A DNA stretch of 64,000 nucleotides from Desulfovibrio aminophilus DSM 12254 (lineage in GTDB: Bacteria > Desulfobacterota > Desulfovibrionia > Desulfovibrionales > Desulfovibrionaceae). Position 1 is the first letter of the stretch; the number at the start of each line of letters is the position of its first letter. The notes beneath the pieces are model-generated. The model was given only the letters and a program-made list of their open reading frames with translations, was not told where the DNA came from and did not search any database. Made by a program: the position numbers and the translations under genes. The stretch covers positions 62,001-126,000 of the forward strand of contig NZ_AUMA01000011.1 of assembly GCF_000422565.1 (NCBI RefSeq), given 5' to 3'. Below are positions 1 through 9,597 of this stretch, piece by piece.

Positions 1-315
1 TCTGGATTTTTTCATGATAAAGTTCAGACTCGGCTGGTCAGCTCCGTCATCGCGTCATCTTCTGCTCGTTTTCAGGGCAGATCAGGGGGGAGAAGGCTGC
101 GGATGCGCGTCAATGAAGCACCGCCGACATTGCGAGATTATCACAAATAAAAACAATGAATTGTGTTGCGATCAAGCTCGGCTGAGGCTTTTCGGGCGGG
201 AACCGCTCAAGCGTTCCAGGGCAAGGCTCGTTACGGGTGAGGGGGCGGGCATCGTCTGCAACGGATTGAATTTACGTTGCTATCTGTCTTGCGAGATGGA
301 GGGAGACGGTCAGGT
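1..315. other. Non-coding stretch at left edge
   Basis: No convincing gene is seen. The short frames here have no good ribosome binding site and no recognisable protein features. The stretch ends at the terminator of the acyl-CoA ligase gene. Confidence 0.5.
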
Positions 316-347
316 TTGAAAAAGAAAGGCCGGGGTGTCCCGGCCTT
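316..347 (-). terminator. Rho-independent terminator of the acyl-CoA ligase gene
   Basis: A 9-bp perfect stem (AAGGCCGGG / CCCGGCCTT) with a 4-nt loop is followed, on the minus strand, by a T-rich tail (TTCTTTTTC). It lies about 40 nt past the ligase stop codon. Confidence 0.8.
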
Positions 348-385
348 GCGTGTCATGGGAGCGGATCGCTGGGCCCGCGCCGCGC

Positions 386-2110
386 TCATTCTTCGAGCTG
401 TTCCTCGGCGCCGCCGCTTTTCCGTCGCTGATCCTCCTCGCTGCGCAGGGCCCGGCGCAGCACCTTGCCGACCATGGTCTTGGGCAGGGAGGTGCGGAAT
501 TCCACCAGGCGCGGCACCTTGTAATTGGCCAGTTTGCCTCGGCAGAAGGCGATGACCTCGCTCTTGGTCATCTTTTCGCCGTCCTCCAGGACCACGAAGA
601 CCTTGACCACTTCGCCGCGTGTTCCATGGGGGATGCCAACGGCCACGGCTTCCTTGATTTTGGGATGGGAGTGCAGCACCTCGTCGATCTCGCGGGGGTA
701 GATGTTGTACCCGGCCGAGATGATGAGGTCTTTTTTTCGGTCCACGATGTAGAAGTAGCCGTCTTCATCCATGGTCGCGATGTCGCCGGTGTAGAGCCGG
801 CCATTGCGCAGGACGTCGGCTGTGGCGTCGGGGCGGTTGAAATACCCCATCATGACCTGCGGCCCGCGGATGACCAGTTCGCCCATTTTGCCGGGGGGCA
901 GGGTCACGGAGCCCACCTCCATGTCCACGATCCAGGCGTCGGTGTCCGGGAATGGCATGCCGATGGATCCGGGCTTGCGCTTGCCGGAGAGAGGGTTGAG
1001 GTGGGTCACGGGCGAGGCCTCGGTCAAGCCGAAGCCCTCAAGGATCTCGGCTCCGGTCATCTTCTTGAACTGGTCGATGTACTCCACCGGCATGGGAGCC
1101 GAGCCGGAGACGCAGAACTTGATGGATTTGAGGTCGTATTTGGCCACGTCTTTTTGTTGGAGCAGGGAGATATACAGGGCCGGGGCTCCGGGGAAGATGG
1201 TCGGCCGGATTTTGTGGATGGCCTTGAGCACGTCCTTGGGCGAGTACCGCGGGAAGGGCACCTGGGCCGCTCCGAGCATGGTCGCCAGATTCATGCAGAC
1301 CGTGAGTCCGTAGATGTGGAAATAGGGCAGGATGCCGATGAAGGTCTCCTGCTGGTCGCCCAGGGTGTGCAGCAGGGCCCGGCACTGCTGCACGTTGGCC
1401 CCGAGGTTGGCGTGGGAGAGCATGCAGCCCTTGGACACGCCGGTGGTGCCGCCGGTGTATTGCAGCACCGCCATGTCCTTCCTGGGGTCCACGCCCTGGA
1501 AGGTGAAGGTGTCCGTGCCCTTTGTGAGCGTGGTCCAAGGCAGCACGCCGGCGCCGTCAAAGGGCACGACCGGGCGGTGGCCGTCCCGGCGGGCCTTGAC
1601 CTTGTAAAGCAGGTTCAGGGGGAAGGCGAGGCAGTCGGCGATGCTGGTGACGAAGAATTTCTCGATGGGGATCTGGTCGCGGAGTTTCTCCACCTTGGGC
1701 CAGAGCAGATCCAGGATGACCAGGGCCCGGGCGCCGGAGTCGTTGAACTGGTGCAGGATCTCCGTCTCCATGTAGAGCGGGTTGGTCATGACCACCACGG
1801 CCCCGGCCCGCAGGACACCCCAGTAGGTGATGATGGCCTGGGGCGTGTTGGGCAGCATGACGGCCACACGGTCGCCGGGCCGCACTCCCTGGGCCCGCAG
1901 ATTGGCGGCCACCGTTTCCGTCATTTTTTTGAGCTTGGAGTAGGTCAGGCGGAAATTCTGGAAGATGACGGCCTTGCGTTTCGGCCAATTTTCGGCCGCG
2001 CGGTCCAGATACTCGAAGAGGGGGATGTATTCGTACGGCAGTTCCCAGGGAACCTCCGGGTCGTATTTGGCAAGCCAGGGGCGTTCGTTGTCCGGCGCGG
2101 TGCTCTTCAT
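386..2110 (-). CDS. Long-chain fatty acid--CoA ligase (AMP-binding)
   Basis: A 574-aa acyl-CoA synthetase of the ANL (adenylate-forming) superfamily. It activates fatty acids to acyl-AMP and then acyl-CoA at the membrane or in the cytoplasm. The P-loop YTGGTTGVSKG lies near residue 218. GFGLTEASP, the TGD...DGYFYIVDRKKDLI hinge region and the C-terminal PKTMVGKVLRR with the catalytic lysine are all present, and length is normal for FadD-like enzymes. The start at 2110 is chosen because GAGGAGACC precedes that ATG; a longer in-frame start at 2161 lacks such a site and adds a non-conserved leader. It is monocistronic, with its own terminator. Substrate chain length is not determined. Confidence 0.9.
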   Translation of the reverse strand: MKSTAPDNERPWLAKYDPEVPWELPYEYIPLFEYLDRAAENWPKRKAVIFQNFRLTYSKLKKMTETVAANLRAQGVRPGDRVAVMLPNTPQAIITYWGVLRAGAVVVMTNPLYMETEILHQFNDSGARALVILDLLWPKVEKLRDQIPIEKFFVTSIADCLAFPLNLLYKVKARRDGHRPVVPFDGAGVLPWTTLTKGTDTFTFQGVDPRKDMAVLQYTGGTTGVSKGCMLSHANLGANVQQCRALLHTLGDQQETFIGILPYFHIYGLTVCMNLATMLGAAQVPFPRYSPKDVLKAIHKIRPTIFPGAPALYISLLQQKDVAKYDLKSIKFCVSGSAPMPVEYIDQFKKMTGAEILEGFGLTEASPVTHLNPLSGKRKPGSIGMPFPDTDAWIVDMEVGSVTLPPGKMGELVIRGPQVMMGYFNRPDATADVLRNGRLYTGDIATMDEDGYFYIVDRKKDLIISAGYNIYPREIDEVLHSHPKIKEAVAVGIPHGTRGEVVKVFVVLEDGEKMTKSEVIAFCRGKLANYKVPRLVEFRTSLPKTMVGKVLRRALRSEEDQRRKSGGAEEQLEE

Positions 2111-2354
2111 GGTCTCCTCGTGAGTGGAAAGAATGGGGGCCGAGTATAGGGATGAAGGCACTTCCTGGCAAGGTGTGCGCGCTCACTTTCAAGAATCGCC
2201 TTGGTTTTCCAAGGAATTGCGCGGGAAACGCGGCGAAGGGGGCAAGCACTGCCGAGGAAGGAGGCTTTGGGTTAAAGAAAAGCGTCAAAATGGTCGATGT
2301 TTCATTGTGTGGGCGAATGAATGAATCGCCTCTGACAGGGGGATGCAAAAGCGT

Positions 2355-2386
2355 CTGACAAAAAAGGATTATAAATTCAGTATAAT
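2355..2386 (+). promoter_or_regulatory. Possible promoter of the wHTH regulator/neuB-like operon
   Basis: A perfect -10 TATAAT lies at 2381-2386 in an AT-rich patch, about 130 nt upstream of the regulator start. The best -35 candidate, CTGACA at 2355-2360, is 20 nt away, which is longer than ideal, so the -35 assignment is weak. Confidence 0.35.
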
Positions 2387-2518
2387 ATGAAAAACAAGGC
2401 GGACATTTTTGCCGTTGGACCGGATTTTGCTAAAACCAGTCTGCCGGGGAATGATCGTTGACTGAATGAACAGCCGCCCGGTATACCCTGAAAAGATGAG
2501 TTTGGATGGTCGGTTCCC

Positions 2519-3142
2519 ATGAATCAAATGCCGCTCGCTGATGGAAAGTACCTGAAGCCCAGCAAGGAAACCAGGGTTCTGGCGATCCTCGACTCCCTGG
2601 CCACGGAGAGCGATCTCTCCCAGTATGAGCTGGGGCGGAGGCTCAAACTCTCCGGCGCGATGATCAACCAGTATCTGAACACCCTCCAGTCCGAACGCCT
2701 GGTGGAGTTCCTGCCGGTCAACGGCAAGAGTTTCCGCTACGTGCTCACGCCCGATGGCGACGCCATGCGGCGGCGCATGTTCTCGGACTATTCCTCGGAA
2801 ACCATCCGCCTGTACTCCACGGTCAAGTCCTTCATTCAGAACCGCCTGCGTGGGCTCAAACCCCGGGGCGTCAAGCGACTGGCCTTGTTCGGCGCCTCGG
2901 AGACCTGCGAGGTGGTGCTTTCGGCCCTGCGCGAGAGTGATTTCATCGTCGTGGCGCTGTTGGACAACGACCCCGCCAAGCATGGCCGCAATTTCCACGG
3001 CCATGTGGTGGCGCACCCCCAGGTGCTCGAGTCGTTGCGCTGCGACGCCGTGGTCGTCACCTCCTTCGGCAAGCAGGACGAAATCTATGAGCAACTCAAG
3101 CCCCTCTGCGAGAGCCGGGGGATCGACATCATGAGATTCTGA
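2519..3142 (+). CDS. Winged-helix regulator with C-terminal nucleotide-binding (PglD-N/CoA-binding-like) domain
   Basis: A 207-aa protein. Residues about 17-75 read as a MarR-type winged helix (QYELGRRLKLSGAMINQYLNTL). Residues about 115-207 resemble a Rossmann-like sugar O-acyltransferase N-terminal domain (KRLALFGASETCEVVL, ALLDNDPAKHGRNFHGHVV). It is probably a cytoplasmic transcription factor sensing a nucleotide or sugar ligand. The stop is 1 nt before the NeuB-like start, so the two are co-transcribed and probably functionally coupled. The first ATG has only a weak ribosome binding site; a second ATG three codons later is possible. Domain architecture is seen; the ligand is unknown. Confidence 0.7.
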   Translation: MNQMPLADGKYLKPSKETRVLAILDSLATESDLSQYELGRRLKLSGAMINQYLNTLQSERLVEFLPVNGKSFRYVLTPDGDAMRRRMFSDYSSETIRLYSTVKSFIQNRLRGLKPRGVKRLALFGASETCEVVLSALRESDFIVVALLDNDPAKHGRNFHGHVVAHPQVLESLRCDAVVVTSFGKQDEIYEQLKPLCESRGIDIMRF

Positions 3143-3143
3143 C

Positions 3144-4238
3144 ATGAACAAGCACCAGCGGTCCGTCACCCTGCGTTCCGGTGTGAAGATCGGCCCCGGC
3201 CACCCCTGCTTCATCGTGGCCGAGGTCGGCAACAATCACCAGGGCGAGTTCGAACTCGCCAAGCGCATGATCGAGGAGGCCGCCAAGGCCGGAGTGCAGG
3301 CCGTCAAGTTCCAGAAGAGGGACGTGGAGGCTCTGCTCACCCGCGCCGGACGCGAGGCCGCCTATTCGGGCCGCAACAGCTTCGGGGCGACCTACGGCGA
3401 ACATCGTGAAGCCCTGGAGCTCTCCTTGGAGCAGATGGCCGACCTGAAGGTCTACACCGAATCCCTGGGACTGGTCTTTTTCGCCTCCTGCTGGGACGAG
3501 CCCAGCCTGTGCGGTATCCTGGACCTGGACGTCGAGCTCTTGAAGATCTGTTCCGCGGATCTGGTCAACGTGCCGCTTCTGCGCCGTTCCGCCGAGGCCG
3601 GAGTGCCCATCATTCTCTCCACGGGCATGAGCGCCTTTGAGGACATCGACATCGCCATGGCCGAACTGCGCCGCTCCCACGACGAAATCGTCCTGCTGCA
3701 CTGCAACAGCACCTATCCCTGCCCCGAGGAGTGCATCGGCCTGCCGGTCATGGACAGCCTGCGTGAGCGCTACGGCGTACCCGTCGGCTACTCCGGCCAC
3801 GAACGCGGCATCGCACCCAGCGTGGCGGCCGCGGCTCTGGGCGCCTGCGTGGTGGAGCGCCACTTCACCCTGGACAAGACCATGAAGGGCACCGACCATC
3901 AGGCCTCCCTGGAACCCGCCGAGCTGGCCCAGATGGTCGCCATGATCCGCGAAGTGGAAAAGGCCTTGATCATCAAGGGCAAGAAGGTCTTCCCCGAGGA
4001 GCAGGGCGCGGCCAAGAAGCTGCGCAAGAGCATTGTTTTCTCGCGCGACCTGCCCGCTGGGCATGTGCTCTGCGAGTCCGACCTGACGACCCGCAGCCCC
4101 TGGGTGGGCATCTCCCCGGTGCATTGGGACGAGGTCCTGGGTGCGACCCTGAAGCGGCCGGTCAAGCACGAAGAGCCCCTGCAGTGGGACATCCTCTCCC
4201 TGATTCCGGCCGTGGGCAGCAACGTGGCCACGTCCTGA
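3144..4238 (+). CDS. N-acetylneuraminate synthase family protein (NeuB-like)
   Basis: A 364-aa member of the sialic/legionaminic/pseudaminic acid synthase family. Such enzymes condense PEP with an N-acetylated amino sugar to make a nonulosonic acid. The N-terminal TIM barrel carries the family hallmarks FIVAEVGNNHQG, VKFQKRD, LLKICSADL, ILSTGM, LLHCNSTYPCP and GYSGHERG. The C-terminus (about 300-360, RKSIVFSRDLPAGHVLCESDLTTRSP) is an SAF antifreeze-like domain. No other nonulosonate genes (NeuC, NeuA) lie nearby; it sits between a regulator and an ACT protein. The exact sugar acid made is not predictable. It may serve glycosylation of flagella or surface polysaccharide (inference). Confidence 0.88.
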   Translation: MNKHQRSVTLRSGVKIGPGHPCFIVAEVGNNHQGEFELAKRMIEEAAKAGVQAVKFQKRDVEALLTRAGREAAYSGRNSFGATYGEHREALELSLEQMADLKVYTESLGLVFFASCWDEPSLCGILDLDVELLKICSADLVNVPLLRRSAEAGVPIILSTGMSAFEDIDIAMAELRRSHDEIVLLHCNSTYPCPEECIGLPVMDSLRERYGVPVGYSGHERGIAPSVAAAALGACVVERHFTLDKTMKGTDHQASLEPAELAQMVAMIREVEKALIIKGKKVFPEEQGAAKKLRKSIVFSRDLPAGHVLCESDLTTRSPWVGISPVHWDEVLGATLKRPVKHEEPLQWDILSLIPAVGSNVATS

Positions 4239-4297
4239 GGCCGTCGTCTTTCCGGCGGTTTTGCCCGAAAGCGGGGACCGGCGACGAGGAGCCCCGC

Positions 4298-4684
4298 GTG
4301 AAACAGCTCATACTGTCCCTGGCGCCCGGCCGCTTGGCCGTTTGCCGCCTCCCCGAGGGCACGCCCCCGGCCGAAGTCCTTTCCGGGCTCGGGCCGGGCT
4401 TCTGGGCTCTGGTCCGCACTCCCGCCGAATTGTCTCTGGTTTGTCCCGAGGAGTCCGCCCCGTCAGCCGCCGCGGTGGAAACCGGCTGGCGCGCCCTGGA
4501 GGTGATGGGCCCCCTGGACTTCGGCTTGACCGGGGTGCTGGCCTCCCTGGCCGCGCCCCTGGCCGAGGCCGGAGTGAGCATCTTCGCCGTGTCCACCTTC
4601 GATACGGACTACGTCCTGGTCCGCGAGCCCGCGCTGGAGACGGCCTTGGCCGTCCTGACCCGAGCCGGGCACCGCATCAGATAA
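4298..4684 (+). CDS. ACT-domain protein
   Basis: A 128-aa protein with a GTG start preceded by GAGGAG. The C-terminal half (about 65-128: LDFGLTGVLASLAAPLAEAGVSIFAVSTFDTDYVLV) is typical of ACT_7/CASTOR-like ACT domains, which bind amino acids or other small ligands in the cytoplasm. It lies 60 nt after the NeuB-like gene in the same direction and may share its transcript. No catalytic domain is present, so a ligand-sensing or regulatory role is inferred. A much longer reading frame starting inside the upstream gene was rejected because the GTG has the ribosome binding site. Confidence 0.72.
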   Translation: MKQLILSLAPGRLAVCRLPEGTPPAEVLSGLGPGFWALVRTPAELSLVCPEESAPSAAAVETGWRALEVMGPLDFGLTGVLASLAAPLAEAGVSIFAVSTFDTDYVLVREPALETALAVLTRAGHRIR

Positions 4685-4745
4685 TAAATGCCTTCGTCGG
4701 GGAGGCGGCTATAGTAGGCCCACACCTCTCACGCGGGAGCGCAGC

Positions 4746-5693
4746 ATGGCCGCCACGGACACGGGCATTCTCCTGGAAACCGGGACCAACGAACTGGAGA
4801 TCATCGAGTTCTTCGTGGACGAGCGGACGCCGGATGGGCCCTTGCGGCACCATTTCGGCGTGAACGTGGCCAAGGTCCTGGAGGTGGTCGAGGCCCCCGA
4901 GGGATTGGCGACGTCCCCGGCTGCGGGACATCCGAGCTTCCTCGGGGCCATCCCTCTGCGCGACCTCATCCTGCCCGTGGTGGACCTGGCCGTCTGGCTG
5001 GGCATGGAGCGGCAGCCGAACCGGAACGAGCCGATCATCGTCACCGAGTTCAACAACACCATCACCGGCTTTCTCGTCTCCGGCGTGACCATGATCCACC
5101 GCGTCAACTGGACCGCCGTGGAGCCGCCCAGCCATTTCATGGCCAACATGCGCGAGAACTGCATCACCGGCACCCTGGACCTGGAGGGTCATTTCGCCCT
5201 GCTGCTCGACCTGGAGCTGGCCCTGTCCGAACTGGACAAGACCTACGCGGTCCACGATCCGGCCGTCATTCCCAAGGCCGAGGAGCGGTTTCGGGCCCTG
5301 GTGGCCGACGACTCCACTTCGGTGCGCCAACTTCTGCGTCAGAACTTCGAGACCGCCAATTTCGAGGTCCGAGTGGTCAACGACGGCCAGGAGGCTTGGG
5401 AAGCCCTGGTGGAAATCCGCGGGCAGGCCGTACGTGATGGGCGACCGGTGACGGACTACCTGGACGTGCTCGTCTCCGATGTGGAGATGCCCCGCCTGGA
5501 CGGCTACACGCTGACCCGGCGCATCAAGGAGGACAAGGAGCTGTCCCGGCTGCCGGTGGTGCTTTTCTCCTCCCTCATCTCCAAGGGCTTGCGGCACAAG
5601 GGCGAGGCGGTCAAGGCCGACGACCAGGTGACCAAGCCGGAGTTCGCCACGCTCACGGAACGTGTGCTGGCGGTGATCCGTTCACGGCGCTGA
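4746..5693 (+). CDS. cheV: Chemotaxis protein CheV
   Basis: A 315-aa two-domain coupling protein. Residues about 15-165 form a CheW-like domain (GVNVAKVLEVVEA, GAIPLRDLILPVVDL) that links receptors to CheA. Residues about 183-315 form a response-regulator receiver with acidic pair D188/D189, phosphoacceptor D245 (VSDVEMPRLDGY) and a lysine near 297. Phosphorylation by CheA is thought to adjust receptor coupling during adaptation. Length and architecture match CheV. It is a single gene here with no other chemotaxis genes nearby, which is common where chemotaxis genes are scattered. Confidence 0.93.
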   Translation: MAATDTGILLETGTNELEIIEFFVDERTPDGPLRHHFGVNVAKVLEVVEAPEGLATSPAAGHPSFLGAIPLRDLILPVVDLAVWLGMERQPNRNEPIIVTEFNNTITGFLVSGVTMIHRVNWTAVEPPSHFMANMRENCITGTLDLEGHFALLLDLELALSELDKTYAVHDPAVIPKAEERFRALVADDSTSVRQLLRQNFETANFEVRVVNDGQEAWEALVEIRGQAVRDGRPVTDYLDVLVSDVEMPRLDGYTLTRRIKEDKELSRLPVVLFSSLISKGLRHKGEAVKADDQVTKPEFATLTERVLAVIRSRR

Positions 5694-5966
5694 CCGCGTT
5701 GCCCGCGGGCTGTGGCGGAATGTTTTTCCCTGCTTCCGGCAGTACCTTTTTCCCTCGAATGTCTGCTATGCTGGCTCCAGGTGCGCTGGAATTTCCGCAA
5801 AATCGCGCCACCGGCCCCGGGCTCATTCTTTGATGTAGATTGCAATATATCGTTTTTCTTTGAAAAGGATTGTTTCTCCAAGGGAAGTTTATGGACCCTC
5901 TTGTCGGGGGAGGGGAAAGAGCGTAAGCAGCGCTTCGCGCCCATCCCTTTCGGATGAGCCTACCTT

Positions 5967-6251
5967 ATGAGAACCACAACCCTCGCCCTGCTCCTTCTGC
6001 TCGTCGCCCTCTGTCGGGGGGCCGGGGCATGGTGCCTGCAACCCGACGACACCCCGCCCGCCTGCACGGATCAGAGCGAGAACCGCGAATTCACTTCCGA
6101 AGACGAGTACAACGCCTGCCGCGCCGAGGTGGAGCGCTATGTGAAGCGCATGCAGGACTGGGCCTCCTGCGTGCGTGACGAGTCTCTGACCCGATCCAAC
6201 GAAGTCATCGAAAAGTTCAACTGCAAGGTGCGGGGCGAATTCTGCCCCTGA
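5967..6251 (+). CDS. Small secreted cysteine-containing protein
   Basis: A 94-aa protein with a clear signal peptide (MRTTTLALLLLLVALCRGAGA) and a probable cleavage after the AGA motif. The mature part has five cysteines (C23, C33 and three later) and is acidic and helical. It is probably periplasmic and disulfide-bonded. No family is recognised. The ribosome binding site is weak, and the 273-nt region upstream contains AT-rich tracts but no promoter I can define. It converges on groEL, whose terminator lies between them. Confidence 0.6.
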   Translation: MRTTTLALLLLLVALCRGAGAWCLQPDDTPPACTDQSENREFTSEDEYNACRAEVERYVKRMQDWASCVRDESLTRSNEVIEKFNCKVRGEFCP

Positions 6252-6271
6252 TCCCGCCCTCCGCCCGGACG

Positions 6272-6302
6272 AAAAAAAGGCCGGGCGCGAACGCCCGGCC
6301 TT
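6272..6302 (-). terminator. Terminator of groES-groEL
   Basis: Stem GGCCGGGCG / CGCCCGGCC with loop CGAA, followed on the minus strand by a run of seven T. It sits 25 nt after the groEL stop. On the plus strand only two T follow, so it acts mainly on the chaperonin transcript. Confidence 0.85.
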
Positions 6303-6326
6303 GATCAACTGATTCTCTGTCGTCGT

Positions 6327-7937
<1,611 letters not shown>

Positions 7938-8213
7938 CTACTTCTCGATCACGGCGAGGATGTCCTCCTCGCGCAGGATGACCAGATCCTTGCCGTCGAC
8001 CTTGAACTCGTTGCCAGCGTACTTGCCGATGAGGACCATGTCGCCGGCCTTCACGGTCATCTTGGCCTTGCCCTTTCCGGGGCCGACGGCCACGACCTTG
8101 GCCTGCATGGGCTTCTCCTTGGCGGTGTCGGGGATGATGATGCCGCCCTTGGTCTTCTCTTCGCCTTCAAGGCGCTGAACGAGCACGCGATCGTGAAGCG
8201 GTTTCAGGGACAT
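7938..8213 (-). CDS. groS: Co-chaperonin GroES
   Basis: A 91-aa Hsp10 that caps the GroEL chamber. Family signatures are present: [29 protein letters not shown], the mobile loop, and the [16 protein letters not shown]-terminus. A strong site (AAGGAGGAA) precedes the ATG. It is the first gene of the two-gene operon, and a sigma-70-like promoter is visible about 65 nt upstream. The leader contains no CIRCE inverted repeat, so HrcA control is not indicated. Confidence 0.98.
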   Translation of the reverse strand: MSLKPLHDRVLVQRLEGEEKTKGGIIIPDTAKEKPMQAKVVAVGPGKGKAKMTVKAGDMVLIGKYAGNEFKVDGKDLVILREEDILAVIEK

Positions 8214-8278
8214 GTTTCCTCCTTATGGCAGATCAGGTGTTTTTTTCTGACGGTCGGCCGAACGGCCTGGCCGGGTGG

Positions 8279-8306
8279 AAAGTAAACAGCGGAGACGGGT
8301 TGTCAA
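8279..8306 (-). promoter_or_regulatory. Probable sigma-70-type promoter of groES-groEL
   Basis: On the minus strand, TTGACA (8306-8301) is separated by 16 nt from TACTTT (8284-8279), about 65 nt before the groES start. The -35 is perfect and the -10 is weak. No sigma-32-type CTTGAA/CCCCAT pair or CIRCE repeat was found. Confidence 0.5.
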
Positions 8307-8339
8307 TAGCGGCTGGCGGAAATTTTCCCGCCGCGCGGC

Positions 8340-8927
8340 TCAGTTGAGGACGCGGCGCGCGCCGATGTAGCGGCCGACCCAGTATGGCTGGAGGAAGGAT
8401 TCCTCGCGCACCCGGTCGCCCCGGTTGGGGCTGTGGATGAAGGTGCCGGGGCCGGTGACGATGCCCACGTGCAGGCCCTGGTTGCGGCGTCGGATGCGGA
8501 AGAAGACGAGGTCTCCGGGCTTGAGCGACTCGAAGCCCACGGGCTTGCCCATCTCGAACTGTTCCACCGAGGAGCGGGGCAGGTCCAGCCCATGCTGTTC
8601 GAAGACCCAGCGGGTGAAGCCGGAGCAGTCGAAGCCGGATTGCGGGGCGATGCCCCCGTATTTATAGCGGGTGCCCATCATGGTCCGGGCCGTGAGCACC
8701 AGTTCCGAGCCCGGAGCCGTGGAGGCGGAGGTCTTCCGGGCCGTTCCCTCCGGAGGGGGGCAGGGCTCCGTGCTCGTGGGCCTGCAGACCGGCGCGGAGG
8801 GCAGGGAACGCATCGGCTCCAGGCCGGAACACCCCGCCAGCAGCAGGGCCAGGGGCAGGGCCAGAACGAGGAAACCGACGCGCGTCAGGTCGCGGCGGGG
8901 GGAAAAACGGACCGGAAAACGCGCCAA
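8340..8927 (-). CDS. NlpC/P60 family lipoprotein (peptidoglycan endopeptidase)
   Basis: A 195-aa lipoprotein. Residues 1-33 are a lipoprotein signal with lipobox LAGC (C33). The C-terminal half is an NlpC/P60 (C40) cysteine peptidase that cleaves peptide crosslinks in peptidoglycan. Catalytic residues are visible: C101 in DCSGF, H153 in LHVGI and H165 in FIHSP. It resembles the Spr/MepS type. The start is a TTG with a weak upstream GAGG, and the exact start is uncertain. It is 17 nt downstream of the BON lipoprotein gene, so the two form an envelope operon. Confidence 0.85.
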   Translation of the reverse strand: MARFPVRFSPRRDLTRVGFLVLALPLALLLAGCSGLEPMRSLPSAPVCRPTSTEPCPPPEGTARKTSASTAPGSELVLTARTMMGTRYKYGGIAPQSGFDCSGFTRWVFEQHGLDLPRSSVEQFEMGKPVGFESLKPGDLVFFRIRRRNQGLHVGIVTGPGTFIHSPNRGDRVREESFLQPYWVGRYIGARRVLN

Positions 8928-8944
8928 CGACGCCTCGATCCAGT

Positions 8945-9496
8945 TCAGCGCGCGACGCGCAGGAAGGATTTCACGCTACGTACGCCGTCGACGCCCTTGG
9001 CGTGGTTCACGGCGCGGTCGGCCTCGGCCTGCGAGCCGACGATGCCCAGGAACACCACGTTGCACTGGATGACCTTGGTGTTCACGTTGGTGGATTTGAC
9101 GTCCTCGTCGGCGATGAGTTCCTTCTTGATCTTGCCGTAAAGAAGCAGGTTGTCGGTGGTGCCGCAGAGTTCGTCGTCCTTCTTGGGCAGCATGTAGGTG
9201 GTCACGGCCCGCACCCCGTCCACGGCCCGGGCGATCTGGACGCCGCGGGCGACCTGCTGCTGGGATTCATACTCGCCCAGGACATAGGCGTGGCCGTCGT
9301 ACACGGCGGCGTCGAAGTCCATATACTTGATCAACTCGTCCTGGAGGAAGTCGGCCTTGATCTCGGCGGTCATGATCTCGTCGTCGGTCTGGGTGCCGAT
9401 GCTCCGTTCGTCCACGGCGGCCTTGTAGGCCGTGGTGCAGCCGGTTGCGGAAAACAAGAGCGTGGCGCTCAGGAGAAGCAAGAGGAGGTGCTTCAA
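8945..9496 (-). CDS. BON-domain lipoprotein (OsmY/DolP-like)
   Basis: A 183-aa envelope lipoprotein with signal and lipobox (LLFSATGC, C20) and two BON domains. BON1 spans about 38-105 (IMTAEIKADFLQDELIKYMDFDAAVYDGHAYVLGEY) and BON2 about 115-180. BON domains bind phospholipid surfaces, and DolP-type proteins act at the outer membrane. The start is a TTG at 9496, chosen because AGGAGG lies 5 nt upstream and the predicted signal peptide begins there; an upstream in-frame extension is not signal-like. Co-transcribed with the NlpC/P60 lipoprotein. Confidence 0.85.
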   Translation of the reverse strand: MKHLLLLLLSATLLFSATGCTTAYKAAVDERSIGTQTDDEIMTAEIKADFLQDELIKYMDFDAAVYDGHAYVLGEYESQQQVARGVQIARAVDGVRAVTTYMLPKKDDELCGTTDNLLLYGKIKKELIADEDVKSTNVNTKVIQCNVVFLGIVGSQAEADRAVNHAKGVDGVRSVKSFLRVAR

Positions 9497-9597
9497 TGTA
9501 TCCTCCTGGATTGTTTTGATGTCGTTGGTCTTCACAGGGCGTTTCGCGGGCCCCAGTCTAGCCGAGGCCCGCCCGCGCGGGCAAGGGAAAAATGCTT

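Noticed and set aside
335-2149. Long plus-strand ORF of 604 aa opposite the acyl-CoA ligase gene
   Set aside because: It is a GC-rich shadow of the ligase. Its translation has no domain and is His/Gly/Asp-rich, as expected for an antisense frame.
2387-2461. 24-codon ORF (MKNKADIFAVG...) starting at the -10 box upstream of the regulator
   Set aside because: No ribosome binding site and it would start inside or next to the promoter; chance ORF is more likely.
8214-8310. CIRCE/HrcA element upstream of groES
   Set aside because: No TTAGCACTC-N9-GAGTGCTAA or near match was found in the leader; only a sigma-70-like promoter is visible.
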